In this document: positions 37,404 through 45,430 of the stretch, one piece after another
How positions within the stretch are numbered: the first letter of the stretch is position 1
Layout of the letters: every line of letters starts with the position of its first letter
NCBI GenBank assembly: GCA_026126065.1
Contig: JAHCJY010000003.1
Span: 531,549-595,548 of the forward strand
DNA from: Bauldia sp.
GTDB taxonomy: Bacteria > Pseudomonadota > Alphaproteobacteria > Rhizobiales > Kaistiaceae
Length of the DNA stretch: 64,000 nucleotides
Direction: 5' to 3'
The notes under the pieces: generated by a model
Databases searched by the model: none
What the model was told of the DNA's origin: nothing
Seen by the model: the letters and a program-made list of their open reading frames with translations, nothing else
Position numbers and translations under genes: made by a program

Positions 37404-38651
37404 GTGGACGCCGACACTCCGCCGGTCACCGGCAACGCAGCCCCCGTGCTCAGACGGGTGCTCGGCCTGCCGCTCCTCGTCTTCTACGGGATGGGTGTCA
37501 CGATCGGCGCGGGCATCTTCGCCCTCATCGGTGAGATCCTTGGCATTGCCGGCGACCTGACGCCGCTGGTCTTCCTGGTTGCCGCGGTTCTGGCGGGTGC
37601 GAGCGCGGGCTCGTATGCCTTCCTGTCCGGCCGCTTCCCCAAGGCCGCCGGCGCTGCGGTCTACGCGAAGGCCGGCTTCGGTCCGGGCCTCGCCCGGGTC
37701 ACGGGCATCGGGGTGGCGCTGACGGGCGTCATTTCGGCCGCCGTGATCTCGCTCGCCTTCGGCTCCTATCTCGGCACGCTCGTGCCGGTGCCTTCCTGGC
37801 TCCTCGCAATCGGACTGCTGGTGCTCCTGAGCGTGGTGGCGAGCCTCGGCGTTCGCGAGAGCATCATCCTCGCCGCGGTGGTCACCGTCGTCGAGGTCGG
37901 CACGCTGCTTGTCGTCATCGGCGCCGGCTTGCCCGAACTGGCCGATGCCGAACTATGGGGCCGTATCGCGACCTTCCCGACCACGGCAGGGCTCGGCGTG
38001 GTCCTCGCCGCCACCACGGTCGCCTTCTACGCCTTCATTGGCTTCGAGGACATCGTCAACATGGCCGAAGAGACCCGCCGGCCGGAGCGGGTGATGGCCT
38101 GGGCAGTCATCATCACGCTCACGCTGACAACGGTGGTGTATCTGGCCGTTGCGTCGATCGCGGTAGCCGTCGGCGACCGCGCGCCGATAGCGACGAGCGA
38201 CGCGCCGATGGCCGACCTGTTCGCAGAGCTCACGGGTGGCTCGCCCGCGCCGATCGCTGCGATCGCCGCGGTCGCCATGATCAACGGCGTCCTGATCCAG
38301 ATCGTAATGGCGAGCCGCGTCCTCTACGGCATGGCGCGCGAGGGGCTCCTGCGTCCGTCATGGCTGGGCACGATCCATCCGCGCCGGCGGACGCCGATCT
38401 ACGCCACGCTCGCGGTTGCGGGCACGATTGCCGTGCTGCTGCTCGTCCTGCCGATCGTCCGGCTTGCGGAGGTGACCAGCTACGTCACCCTCGGCGTGTT
38501 CACGGTGGTCAATCTGAGCTTGTGGCGCCTTTCCCGCCGGTCGGCAGAACGGGGGAGCCGGTTTCGTGCAGCCTGGGGTCTTGGCGCCGCGGCTCTCTCC
38601 ATCGGCATCCTCGTGGCCGACATCGTGCGCCGCACCGGCGCGATCGGCTAG
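37404..38651 (+). CDS. APC-family amino acid permease
   Basis: Product of 415 residues, GTG start behind AGGA at about 11 bases. About 12 helices. Amino acid-polyamine-organocation signs: VTIGAGIFALIGEILGIAGD with the GxGI motif of helix 1, SYAFLSGRFPKAAGAAVYAKAGFGPGLARVTG, FYAFIGFEDIVNMAEETRRPER in helix 6 and its loop, and RVLYGMAREGLLRPSWLGTIHPRRRTP. The substrate is unknown. No FixK box seen within 300 bases upstream, so it may not belong to the regulon. Confidence 0.83.
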   Translation: MDADTPPVTGNAAPVLRRVLGLPLLVFYGMGVTIGAGIFALIGEILGIAGDLTPLVFLVAAVLAGASAGSYAFLSGRFPKAAGAAVYAKAGFGPGLARVTGIGVALTGVISAAVISLAFGSYLGTLVPVPSWLLAIGLLVLLSVVASLGVRESIILAAVVTVVEVGTLLVVIGAGLPELADAELWGRIATFPTTAGLGVVLAATTVAFYAFIGFEDIVNMAEETRRPERVMAWAVIITLTLTTVVYLAVASIAVAVGDRAPIATSDAPMADLFAELTGGSPAPIAAIAAVAMINGVLIQIVMASRVLYGMAREGLLRPSWLGTIHPRRRTPIYATLAVAGTIAVLLLVLPIVRLAEVTSYVTLGVFTVVNLSLWRLSRRSAERGSRFRAAWGLGAAALSIGILVADIVRRTGAIG

Positions 38652-38654
38652 CGA

Positions 38655-39002
38655 TCAGCCCATCAGGCCGAGCCAGCGCAGGGCCAGAAGCCCAAGCCCG
38701 ACCGCCATCACCGTTCCAAAGAAGTGGAACGTGTAGCGCGTGGCCCGTTCCGGGAGGAACGTGTCGAAGACGTAGCCCGTCGTGGCGCCGTAGCGCCGCG
38801 CCAGGGCGCTGAGGGGGCAGGCGAACCCGTTCGCCAGGTAGACGGCCGATTCCACCGCCAGCAGGCCGAGGGCGATCCAGAGCCACGGGCCGTCCCGGCC
38901 GGTAATGCCCGCGTAGAGGAGCAGGAAGGTCGCCGTCGCCATCACGAGATAGATGAGCGTATGCACCGTCCTGACGGCGGCCAGCCGCCCCGCGTTCTCC
39001 AC
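38655..39002 (-). CDS. Small membrane protein (115 residues)
   Basis: Unrecognised. GTG start with GGAG 7 bases upstream, only 11 bases after the preceding gene's stop. Three to four helices (VHTLIYLVMATATFLLLYAG, LWIALGLLAVESAVYLANG, FHFFGTVMAVGLGLLALRW). Contains a cysteine motif CPLSALARRYGA and FLPERATRYTFHF. Co-transcribed with the small protein upstream and so placed under the FixK box at 39322. Confidence 0.68.
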   Translation of the reverse strand: MENAGRLAAVRTVHTLIYLVMATATFLLLYAGITGRDGPWLWIALGLLAVESAVYLANGFACPLSALARRYGATTGYVFDTFLPERATRYTFHFFGTVMAVGLGLLALRWLGLMG

Positions 39003-39013
39003 CGCCCGCTCCG

Positions 39014-39256
39014 CTACTCGATGGAAACGACGGTCCTGGTGCCTTTGGTGTGGTCCTCGATCACGGCCACCTCGCCTCGCGCCTCGGGATCCTCGGACAG
39101 CCGCACGAGCTCGGCGATGTCGATGCCCTGCTCCTGGAGCGAGGCCATCGCCTTCTGCGGGACAAGGCGGGCTGCGGTCCGCACGAAGCGGAGCGGGATG
39201 CTGACGGTGGTCGTTTCCTGGGTGCCCGCGAACACCCGAATCTTCAAGCTGAGCAT
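39014..39256 (-). CDS. Small SHOCT-like protein
   Basis: Product of 80 residues. ATG at 39256 preferred: GGAG 6 bases upstream lies inside the codons of the in-frame ATG at 39268. Pattern LKIRVFAGTQETTTVSIPLRFVRTAARLVPQ, then LQEQGIDIAELVRLSEDPEARGEVAVIEDHTKG, resembles the beta-alpha-beta SHOCT-like segment at the end of LiaX/YvlB-type proteins. Soluble, function unknown. First gene of a two-gene unit with a FixK box 66 bases upstream. Confidence 0.68.
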   Translation of the reverse strand: MLSLKIRVFAGTQETTTVSIPLRFVRTAARLVPQKAMASLQEQGIDIAELVRLSEDPEARGEVAVIEDHTKGTRTVVSIE

Positions 39257-39321
39257 GTCGATCTCCATTGCCGCAGCGATGCGACGGGTAATGTCTGTGG
39301 CCCCAAATTGAGGGCGTCGCG

Positions 39322-39335
39322 TTGATGCGCCGCAA
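39322..39335. promoter_or_regulatory. FixK/FNR-type box (TTGATGCGCCGCAA)
   Basis: 66 bases before the small SHOCT-like gene (start 39256, minus). It also lies just past the 3' end of the universal stress gene. Confidence 0.7.
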
Positions 39336-39373
39336 TCGCGCCGGCGCCGCGGCGGGGCTTGCGGTCCGCTTGG

Positions 39374-40258
39374 TCAGCCCGCGAAGAGGACCGGGACATC
39401 GGCGCGCTCGACGAGGTGTGCGGTCACGCCGCCGAACAGCAGCTGGCGGAGACGGCTGTGCGAATAGGCACCGCTCACGATCAGCCCCGCCTGGCGAGCG
39501 CGGGCAAGAGCGAGGAGCTGCACGCCGACGTTCTCGGTCGTGGGCGGCGCGATCGTGGCCTCGATGCCGTGCCAATGGAGATACCCGACTGCGTCCGTAG
39601 CCGTGGCCTTGCGATTGCGCTCGGCGACGCAAAGGATCGCCACCTCTCCGCCGAAAGCGCGCAGGAGAGGGACCGCGGCGCCGAGCGCGCGCGCCGACTG
39701 CAGGCTGCCGTTCCAGGCAACCACCGCTCCTTGTCCGGTCGGCGCCGCCGCCGTCGGCACCATCAGCATCGGGCGTCCGCTCCCCGCGAGCAGGCTGTCG
39801 AAGACGAACAGGGCAGCGAGCCCGTCCGGCCGGACGAGGACGGCGAGGTCGGCCACGCGCGCCCGCTCGGTCAGGATGGTCGCCTCGTCCCCGTCTATGT
39901 CGCTGTAGCCGACCGTGACGGAGGCGAGCGCGGCGTCACCTGACACCGGCCAGCCATGCTCCGTCCGCCACATGTTGAAGGCGCGCCGCGCCGCGGCCGC
40001 CCGCTCATCTCGCGCCTCGTCCCGGGGTGGCTTGAAGCCCCGCCAGGCCGACGCGGCGTCTTTGCCGGCAAGTTCTGCGATGGGCGGCGGCTCCGACGGG
40101 ACGTGAACGCAGCCGACATGCGCGCCAAATGTCCTCGCGAGCTCCGCCGCGTGTTGGAGCACCACGCTGTCGCCCGACCGGCCGGAGAGGGAGGCGAGAA
40201 TGGTCCGGATCGGCGATGGAAAGACCGGCGTCTGGTTCGGCGCAGCGTTCGCGGGCAT
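39374..40258 (-). CDS. Universal stress protein, tandem UspA domains
   Basis: Product of 294 residues; GGAGGC before the ATG at 40258 fixes the start. Two UspA-like halves: residues ~15-150 (IRTILASLSGRSGDSVVLQHAAELARTFGAHVGCVHV) and ~165-294 (GQGAVVAWNGSLQSARALGAAVPLLRAFGGEVAILCV). The second half has the ATP-binding ending IVSGAYSHSRLRQLLFGGVTAHLVERADVPVLFAG; the first half is degenerate at that place. Universal stress proteins support survival under low oxygen and energy limitation and are classic FixK/FNR targets; the box at 40336 is 78 bases upstream. Confidence 0.87.
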   Translation of the reverse strand: MPANAAPNQTPVFPSPIRTILASLSGRSGDSVVLQHAAELARTFGAHVGCVHVPSEPPPIAELAGKDAASAWRGFKPPRDEARDERAAAARRAFNMWRTEHGWPVSGDAALASVTVGYSDIDGDEATILTERARVADLAVLVRPDGLAALFVFDSLLAGSGRPMLMVPTAAAPTGQGAVVAWNGSLQSARALGAAVPLLRAFGGEVAILCVAERNRKATATDAVGYLHWHGIEATIAPPTTENVGVQLLALARARQAGLIVSGAYSHSRLRQLLFGGVTAHLVERADVPVLFAG

Positions 40259-40335
40259 GTGAGTAAGCCTCCTTCGCCATCGCGGGTTCTCGTGAGCCGG
40301 CGCCAGCACCATGCGGCGTCCGCGCGCGACGGTCA

Positions 40336-40349
40336 TTGCGCCGGGTCAA
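40336..40349. promoter_or_regulatory. FixK/FNR-type box (TTGCGCCGGGTCAA)
   Basis: Lies between the divergent universal stress gene (78 bases to its ATG at 40258) and the COX-ARM gene (154 bases to 40503). Distance favours the stress gene, but the site could serve both. Confidence 0.72.
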
Positions 40350-40502
40350 TCGTCGGGCGCCGCCGCGGCGACCGGTCGCAATCCGTATCAGACCGGAAGT
40401 GACGCCGTCCCAGGTTCTCCGAAATCTACGCACCGGGCCACGGGGCCCGATCGACACGGCATGCACGACGTTATCGGCGTCGGCACCAAGGAGAGAACCG
40501 CC

Positions 40503-40661
40503 ATGGCCAAGGAGATTGAAATCAGCACTGCCTCGGCAGCCGACATCGCAGCCGATGTCGAGAGCCACCGCCGGGCCTACAACGGATTCCTGCGGCTGAT
40601 GACCTGGGCGGCCGCCGGCGTCGCCGTCGTCCTGGTGATCGTTTTCCTGATCCTGAACTAG
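40503..40661 (+). CDS. aa3-type cytochrome oxidase subunit IV (COX-ARM) peptide
   Basis: Product of 52 residues. AAGGAGAG precedes the ATG. Layout: polar N-terminus with IAADVESHRRAYNGFLRLMTW, then one membrane helix to the C-terminus. The HRRAYNGFL(R/K)L-(M/T)TW signature followed by a single helix matches the bacterial aa3-type oxidase subunit IV family (PF07835), which packs against subunit I/III. No oxidase gene is adjacent; the caa3 operon is ~29 kb away, and here it sits in the low-oxygen regulon instead. It could serve an oxidase encoded elsewhere. Confidence 0.75.
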   Translation: MAKEIEISTASAADIAADVESHRRAYNGFLRLMTWAAAGVAVVLVIVFLILN

Positions 40662-41033
40662 ACCGACGGATTGTGCGGGATCACAACTGCACCTGACCGA
40701 CCGTCCCAAGGTGGTCGCTTCCACGCTTCGGAGCGACCCTCTTGGCGACACCCGTCGGTCAAGCACGCCCGGCGCGCCTCCGCTATGTGCGCAACCGGGT
40801 CTATGGCGGCATGGATGGCGCGCGCACCGTTCGCGGTCGTCGCGGGTCTTTGTCGGGGCCTCCCACCGACCGTGAGTCTCATTCTCGGCTTCGGTGGACG
40901 GGCTCGGCTGGCGCCTCTCGGGCTGGCCAAGCCGGGGATTGGGTCCTTGTGGCGTTGATCTCCCAGGCCGTCGGCAAACCTCATCCATCTCACAGTCGCG
41001 CTGAGCCGCCGTGCGATCAGGCGCGCGCTGCGG
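40662..41033. other. 370-base gap without a supported gene
   Basis: All frames give Arg/Pro/Ser-rich shadows. It ends at the 3' end of the flavodoxin gene (convergent). A half FixK site (gttgatctc at 40954) has no second half. Confidence 0.5.
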
Positions 41034-41582
41034 TCAGACGCCGACGCGGGGCGTCCCGGCCAGTCGCCGCAACAGCTCGGCTGCGATGGTGTCGGCCCAG
41101 CCATGAATGGCGGCCCAGTCGCGGAAGTCCCCATCGGGCGCGCCGACGACCTGGACCGCGATGCGCTCAGGGAAAGACAGTACCGAATGATCGAGCCGTC
41201 CTGGAAGGACGCGATGCTCGATCGCGCGGACTTCCGCCAGGGCGACCGCGCCGTCATTGGGACCGGTCTCGGGCCTGGCCGGACTGCCCACCGGACCGCT
41301 CGAGAACAGCCATACCGGCTTCGTCATGAGGACGCGCTGGTTCCGTGTGACGAAGTCGCGGGCGGCAGGCATCCAGCGACCCATGTAGACCGCGCTTCCA
41401 ACAACGTAGGCGTCGAATGCGGCCGGGTCCTCGACGAGCTCGGCTGAGCGCGTCGTCGGAGCACATCCGCCCGCCTGAAGCCGCCCTGCAATCTCGCGTG
41501 CGATCGCTTCAGTCGATCCGTGCCGGGATGCGAACGCCACCAGCACCCGCGGCGCCCGCTGCGCGTCGTCGATGGTATTCAC
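41034..41582 (-). CDS. Flavodoxin-domain protein (HemG-like)
   Basis: Product of 182 residues. GTG start at 41582 behind GAGGAC. The FMN phosphate-binding loop is near the start: VLVAFASRHGSTEAIAREIAGRL; later VVGSAVYMGRWMPAARDFV and LFSSGPVG, as in the flavodoxin family members related to menaquinone-dependent protoporphyrinogen oxidase HemG. Could be a heme-biosynthesis enzyme or a redox partner. It is placed directly downstream of fixK (10 bases), probably the same transcript, so linked to low oxygen. Confidence 0.78.
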   Translation of the reverse strand: MNTIDDAQRAPRVLVAFASRHGSTEAIAREIAGRLQAGGCAPTTRSAELVEDPAAFDAYVVGSAVYMGRWMPAARDFVTRNQRVLMTKPVWLFSSGPVGSPARPETGPNDGAVALAEVRAIEHRVLPGRLDHSVLSFPERIAVQVVGAPDGDFRDWAAIHGWADTIAAELLRRLAGTPRVGV

Positions 41583-41592
41583 GGAGCCGTCC

Positions 41593-42258
41593 TCAGGCTG
41601 CCTGCCGGAGAAACGCCTGGCTGCGGAGGACAATCGTTCGCGACGATGGCACCTCGATCGCTCCACGCTCGGTGAGTTGCGTGAACGTGCGCGAGACTGT
41701 CTCGATCGTCAGCCCGAGATAGTCGGCGATGTCCTGCCGGGACATCGGCAGCGAGATCACCCCGCCCACCGAACTGCGCTGGGCCATTTCCAGGAGGAAG
41801 GAGGAAACCCGCTCGAGCGCCGACTGGCAGCCGAGGACGAGCATGTGCTTCCGCGCTCCGGCAAGTTCGGCCACCGCCGACTGCCACAGCTCATGGGAGA
41901 AGGCGTGGTCGGCCTCGGCGCGCCGGGACACGGCCATGCGGGGCGTTGCGATGATCTCGCAGTCGGTCACCGCTTCGGCCGAAGTGGAATGCTCGTCGCC
42001 GGTCTCGACGCCGAACGTGTCGCCCGCGAAGTGGAAGGAGCCGATCATCCGGCGCCCGTCCGACAGGATCCGATAGACCCGAACCGTGCCGCTACGGACC
42101 CGGTAGACGAACTCGGCCTCGTCGCCCTCGCCGAAGATCTCCGCATTGCGGCCGTACTTCGTGACCGCGCCCGGGAGCGCGGCGATGCCGTGCGGGGCGG
42201 CGGCGACGGCCGCCGGGATGCGAGAGTACGGCGCGGTGAACCTTGCGGGAGCGGTCAT
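41593..42258 (-). CDS. fixK: Crp/Fnr-family regulator, FixK type
   Basis: Product of 221 residues; GGAGGC before the ATG at 42258. Residues ~35-140 are the cNMP-like beta-barrel (YGRNAEIFGEGDEAEFVYRVRSGTVRVYRILSDGRRMIGSFHFAGDTFGVE); residues ~145-215 are the winged helix, with the recognition helix ETVSRTFTQL matching the FNR/FixK specificity class that reads TTGA...TCAA. The N-terminal cysteine cluster of oxygen-sensing FNR is absent, so it should not sense O2 itself and fits FixK, which FixJ induces. Ten matching boxes lie in the surrounding 15 kb. Divergent from fixL and followed by a flavodoxin gene. Confidence 0.88.
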   Translation of the reverse strand: MTAPARFTAPYSRIPAAVAAAPHGIAALPGAVTKYGRNAEIFGEGDEAEFVYRVRSGTVRVYRILSDGRRMIGSFHFAGDTFGVETGDEHSTSAEAVTDCEIIATPRMAVSRRAEADHAFSHELWQSAVAELAGARKHMLVLGCQSALERVSSFLLEMAQRSSVGGVISLPMSRQDIADYLGLTIETVSRTFTQLTERGAIEVPSSRTIVLRSQAFLRQAA

Positions 42259-42308
42259 GGAAGCCTCCGGATGTCTGTTGCCCCGATTTGTGCCGCGTCT
42301 TCGCAGTC

Positions 42309-42348
42309 CCCGAAATTCGGGTCGTCCCCCTACGGGGAATCCCGTAGG
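42309..42348. promoter_or_regulatory. Two palindromes between divergent fixK and fixL
   Basis: CCCGAA-A-TTCGGG (42309-42321) and CCTACGGG-GAAT-CCCGTAGG (42329-42348), the second with perfect eight-base arms. They lie 51-90 bases from the fixK start and 73-112 bases from fixL. The position is right for a FixJ operator driving fixK and possibly autoregulation; identity with FixJ sites is inferred from place and TAC...GTA symmetry only. Confidence 0.5.
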
Positions 42349-42420
42349 CGGATGGCCGCGCGCCCCCGGATAGGCTAGCGTCCCGGCGCTCCTGCCGGGG
42401 GAGCGGATGGCTTCGGGTGC

Positions 42421-43914
42421 ATGAATCAGGAGCGTCAGCTTCACGGGGATGACCAGAGCCTGGGCCGCCGGACATGGGGCTATGTGATCGCGGTCGGCGG
42501 CGTTGCCGTGGCCCTCGGCGTCATTCTCCTCATGTCAAATGTCTTCGACCCGCGTCCGCGCCTCCTCCTCCTGCTGCCGCCGCTCGCCGGCGCGGTCCTC
42601 GTGGGCGGCAGGGGGCCGGGTCTGGTCGCCACCGCGCTGTCGGTAGCCGCCGCGATCGGCCTTGCGGTTGATCGCGGCATCGCTCCGGCCGACGCAGCCG
42701 TCGAGAGTCTGGCGCTGGCCGGTCTCGGGCTTGGCGCTGTGTGGCTTGCAGGCCGCGCCGCGGCCCTGCGGCAGCAGGCTCTCGAGAGGTCCGCCGACCT
42801 TTCCGCCGAGCGCGCTTTCCTCCAGTCGGTGCTGGATACGGTCCCCGACGCCATCATGGTCATCGACGACCATGGCATCCTGCGCTCCTTCAGTCCGGCG
42901 GCGGAACGGCTGTTCGGCTATGCCGAACGGGAGGTCACGGGCCAGAATGTCAGCATCCTGATGCCATCGCCGCACCGCCAGAATCACGACGGGTACCTTG
43001 CGAAGTACCGCGCCACCGGCGACCGGCACATCATCGGTATCGGGCGGGTCGTGGCCGGGAAGCGCCGCGACGGGACGACGTTCCCTCTCGAACTCTCCGT
43101 CGGCGAGATCAACGGGCCCGGCGGCCGGTTCTTCACCGGCTTCATCCGCGACCTGACCGAGCGACAGGCCGCCGAGGCGCGACTGCAGGAACTGCAGTCC
43201 GAACTGACGCACATCTCGCGGCTCTCGGCGATGGGCGAGATGGCGTCAACGCTCGCACACGAACTCAACCAGCCGCTCTCGGCCCTCGCCAACTACCTCA
43301 GGGGCGCGCGGCGGCTGCTCGACAGGCCTCTGGACGACCTCTCGATGGTCACCGGCGCACTCGACAAGGCGGCGGAGCAGGCGTTGCGCGCCGGCGACAT
43401 CATCCGGCGGCTTCGTGATTTCGTCGCGCGCGGCGAGGAACAGCGCGCCATCGAGCCGGTGACCAAGCTCGTCGAGGAGGCGAGCGCGCTGGCCCTTGTC
43501 GGAGCCAAGGAGCAGGGCATCCGGGTTTCGTTCCGCCTCGACCCCCGCGCGCCGAGCGCCCTCGTCGACCGCGTCCAGATCCAGCAGGTGCTGGTCAACC
43601 TCATCCGGAACGCAATCGACGCCATGGCACAGTCGCCGACACGCGAACTCGTGGTCGCCACCCGGCTCGTCGAAGGCGACATGGTCGAGATCTCCGTCTC
43701 CGACACCGGCCCGGGGCTCGAGCCAGCGATCGCCGCAAACCTCTTCCAGCCTTTCCAGACGACGAAGGCGCAGGGCATGGGCCTCGGCCTCTCGATCTGC
43801 CGCACCATCATCGAAGCGCATGGCGGCAGGATCGGCGTCGATCCGCCTGCTGGCGGCGGCGCCACGTTTCGCTTTACGGTGCCGTCATCGGTCGCGGGGG
43901 ACGATCGCCAGTGA
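42421..43914 (+). CDS. fixL: Oxygen-sensing heme PAS histidine kinase FixL
   Basis: Product of 497 residues. Residues ~18-115 hold about four membrane segments. The PAS domain (~130-250) carries the FixL heme pocket: His203 in RATGDRHIIGIGRVV as the proximal ligand, and the Arg of KRRDGTTFP that contacts oxygen. Kinase: His280 in STLAHELNQPL, N-box NLIRNAIDAM, G1 DTGPGLEP, G2 GMGLGLS. Oxygen on the heme turns the kinase off; at low oxygen it phosphorylates FixJ. The GTG of fixJ overlaps its stop. The membrane-bound form resembles Sinorhizobium FixL more than the soluble Bradyrhizobium type. Confidence 0.92.
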   Translation: MNQERQLHGDDQSLGRRTWGYVIAVGGVAVALGVILLMSNVFDPRPRLLLLLPPLAGAVLVGGRGPGLVATALSVAAAIGLAVDRGIAPADAAVESLALAGLGLGAVWLAGRAAALRQQALERSADLSAERAFLQSVLDTVPDAIMVIDDHGILRSFSPAAERLFGYAEREVTGQNVSILMPSPHRQNHDGYLAKYRATGDRHIIGIGRVVAGKRRDGTTFPLELSVGEINGPGGRFFTGFIRDLTERQAAEARLQELQSELTHISRLSAMGEMASTLAHELNQPLSALANYLRGARRLLDRPLDDLSMVTGALDKAAEQALRAGDIIRRLRDFVARGEEQRAIEPVTKLVEEASALALVGAKEQGIRVSFRLDPRAPSALVDRVQIQQVLVNLIRNAIDAMAQSPTRELVVATRLVEGDMVEISVSDTGPGLEPAIAANLFQPFQTTKAQGMGLGLSICRTIIEAHGGRIGVDPPAGGGATFRFTVPSSVAGDDRQ

Positions 43915-44537
43915 CGGCGTCTGTAGTTCATATTGTCGACGACGACGAGCCGACGCGCGACTCGTTGCAGTTCCTGCTCGCTGCTTCGGGGTTTGCGGCC
44001 CGGGCCCATGCGTCGGCGACGGATTTCCTCCGCGGCGTCCCTCATCGGGACGCCGGATGCCTCGTGACCGACGTCCGGATGCCGGACATGTCGGGCATCG
44101 AGCTCCTGATGGCCGTCCGGGCCCGGCAGCCGGACTTGCCCGTGGTCGTCGTCACCGGGCATGGCGACATCTCGCTTGCGGTCGAGGCGATGAAGCTTGG
44201 CGCGGTGGATTTCCTCGAGAAACCTTACTCGGACGAGGCGATGATCGCCGCCGTCGAGGCGGCCATCGCGCGACGGTCGGATGACGCCCGGACCAGCGCG
44301 GAGGCCTCTGAGACCGACGCCAGGATCGCCAGCCTTTCGCCGCGCGAACGACAGGTGCTGGAGGGCGTTGTCGCGGGCAAGGCGAACAAGGTCATCGCCT
44401 ACGATCTAGACATCAGCCCGCGGACCGTTGAGGTGTACCGGGCCAATCTGATGACCAAGATGCAGGCGACCAGTCTCTCGCACCTCGTCCGGCTGGCCCT
44501 CTTGGCGGGCGTCGGGATCGAGCCGGACCGGGCTTGA
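43911..44537 (+). CDS. fixJ: Two-component response regulator FixJ
   Basis: Product of 208 residues from GTG, overlapping the fixL stop by four bases (GTGA). Receiver residues 1-125: acidic DDDEP near the start, phospho-accepting Asp54 in LVTDVRMPDMSG, the Thr in VVVTGHGDI and Lys in LEKPYSDE. A linker leads to a LuxR-type helix-turn-helix (LSPRERQVLEGVVAGKANKVIAYDLDISPRTVEVYRANLM). Phosphorylated FixJ activates fixK. The end of the gene contains a FixK-type box for the next gene. Confidence 0.92.
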   Translation: MTASVVHIVDDDEPTRDSLQFLLAASGFAARAHASATDFLRGVPHRDAGCLVTDVRMPDMSGIELLMAVRARQPDLPVVVVTGHGDISLAVEAMKLGAVDFLEKPYSDEAMIAAVEAAIARRSDDARTSAEASETDARIASLSPRERQVLEGVVAGKANKVIAYDLDISPRTVEVYRANLMTKMQATSLSHLVRLALLAGVGIEPDRA

Positions 44538-44547
44538 GCCGGATCAA
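44534..44547. promoter_or_regulatory. FixK/FNR-type box overlapping fixJ stop (TTGAGCCGGATCAA)
   Basis: Fits the consensus. The fixJ stop TGA is inside it. It lies 36 bases before the receiver gene at 44583; a start site about 40 bases from its centre would leave almost no leader. Confidence 0.65.
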
Positions 44548-44582
44548 CGCGCGTCGTCGTCGGCTCGAATAGCCATGCGGTC

Positions 44583-44975
44583 ATGGTTGCAGCACCGTGT
44601 CACTACAGGGCGCCCCGGCTCGTACTCGTCGATGACGACATCGCCGTGCTCAGCGGCGTGGCCTTCGCCCTGCAGACCGAGGGCTATCTCGTCGAGGCCT
44701 TTCCCGATGGCGAATCGGTTCTCGCCACGGGGCCCCGCGCCGATTGCTACATCGTAGATGATCGTCTGGCGGGCGGCATGAGCGGATTGGACCTCATCGC
44801 CGAGTTGCGCGCCAACACCATCGATACGCCCGCGATCCTGATCACGACCAGTCCGACGCTCGAGGTCGTCCGCAAGGCACGGGACCTGGGCGTACCCATC
44901 GTCGAGAAGCCTTTGATGGGGGCCGCACTCGTCCTGGCGGTCGAGCGGCTGCTCGCTCCGCGCTGGACGCAGTAG
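44583..44975 (+). CDS. Single-domain response regulator
   Basis: Product of 130 residues, receiver domain only, no output. Acidic pocket VLVDDDIAVLSG, phospho-acceptor Asp59 or Asp60 in CYIVDDRLAGGMSGLDLI, Thr in LITTSP and Lys in IVEKPL. Stand-alone receivers beside fixLJ in rhizobia act as phosphate sinks or alternative targets of the same kinase; the overlapping FixK box would make this a feedback element. Start is close to the box, with no clear ribosome site. Confidence 0.82.
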   Translation: MVAAPCHYRAPRLVLVDDDIAVLSGVAFALQTEGYLVEAFPDGESVLATGPRADCYIVDDRLAGGMSGLDLIAELRANTIDTPAILITTSPTLEVVRKARDLGVPIVEKPLMGAALVLAVERLLAPRWTQ

Positions 44976-45027
44976 CTGACCGCCCTGCGGCCATGATCCG
45001 ACGGCACTGTCGTATCGCGTCGTCGCG

Positions 45028-45041
45028 TTGATACCGCGCAA
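45028..45041. promoter_or_regulatory. FixK/FNR-type box (TTGATACCGCGCAA)
   Basis: Fits the consensus; 53 bases before the lipoprotein cytochrome c gene at 45094. Confidence 0.7.
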
Positions 45042-45093
45042 GGCGTGAGCCGGACGGTCGCCCAGAGTACTTTGCGACATCAAGGGAGGTTCT

Positions 45094-45399
45094 ATGCGGC
45101 AGGTTTTGTTCTCGGCGGCGGTGCTGGCCCTTCTGGCGGGATGCGCGTCGGTCACGCCCACCGCCACCGGGCTGTCGCTGGTGACGGCCAATTGCGCCGG
45201 CTGCCATGCGGTCGGGCCGGCCGGCCCCAGCCCGCATCCCGAAGCGCCGCCGTTCCGCGAACTCAAGGAACGCTATCCGGTTGCATTCCTTGCGGAGGCT
45301 CTTGCCGAGGGGATTGCGACGGGCCATCCGGCGATGCCGGAATTCGTGCTTCAGCCGGACGAGATCAACGCGGTGATCGCCTACCTCGAGACCCTTTGA
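45094..45399 (+). CDS. Small lipoprotein cytochrome c
   Basis: Product of 101 residues. GGGAGG before the ATG. Lipoprotein signal with lipobox LLAGC at residue ~17, single heme site CAGCH, and a Met ligand in GHPAMPEFVLQPDEINAVIAYLETL. Likely an outer face periplasmic electron carrier. FixK control suggests use under low oxygen, for example feeding a high-affinity oxidase encoded elsewhere. Confidence 0.85.
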   Translation: MRQVLFSAAVLALLAGCASVTPTATGLSLVTANCAGCHAVGPAGPSPHPEAPPFRELKERYPVAFLAEALAEGIATGHPAMPEFVLQPDEINAVIAYLETL

Positions 45400-45430
45400 C
45401 ACGGCACCGGCAGCACCGATGGAGACGGCC

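Noticed and set aside
40954..40967. FixK box at gttgatctcccaggc
   Set aside because: Only the left half fits; the right half is not (T/G)CAA.
40658..41257. 199-codon minus-strand frame after the COX-ARM gene
   Set aside because: Ser/Arg/Pro-rich and overlaps the flavodoxin gene in another frame.
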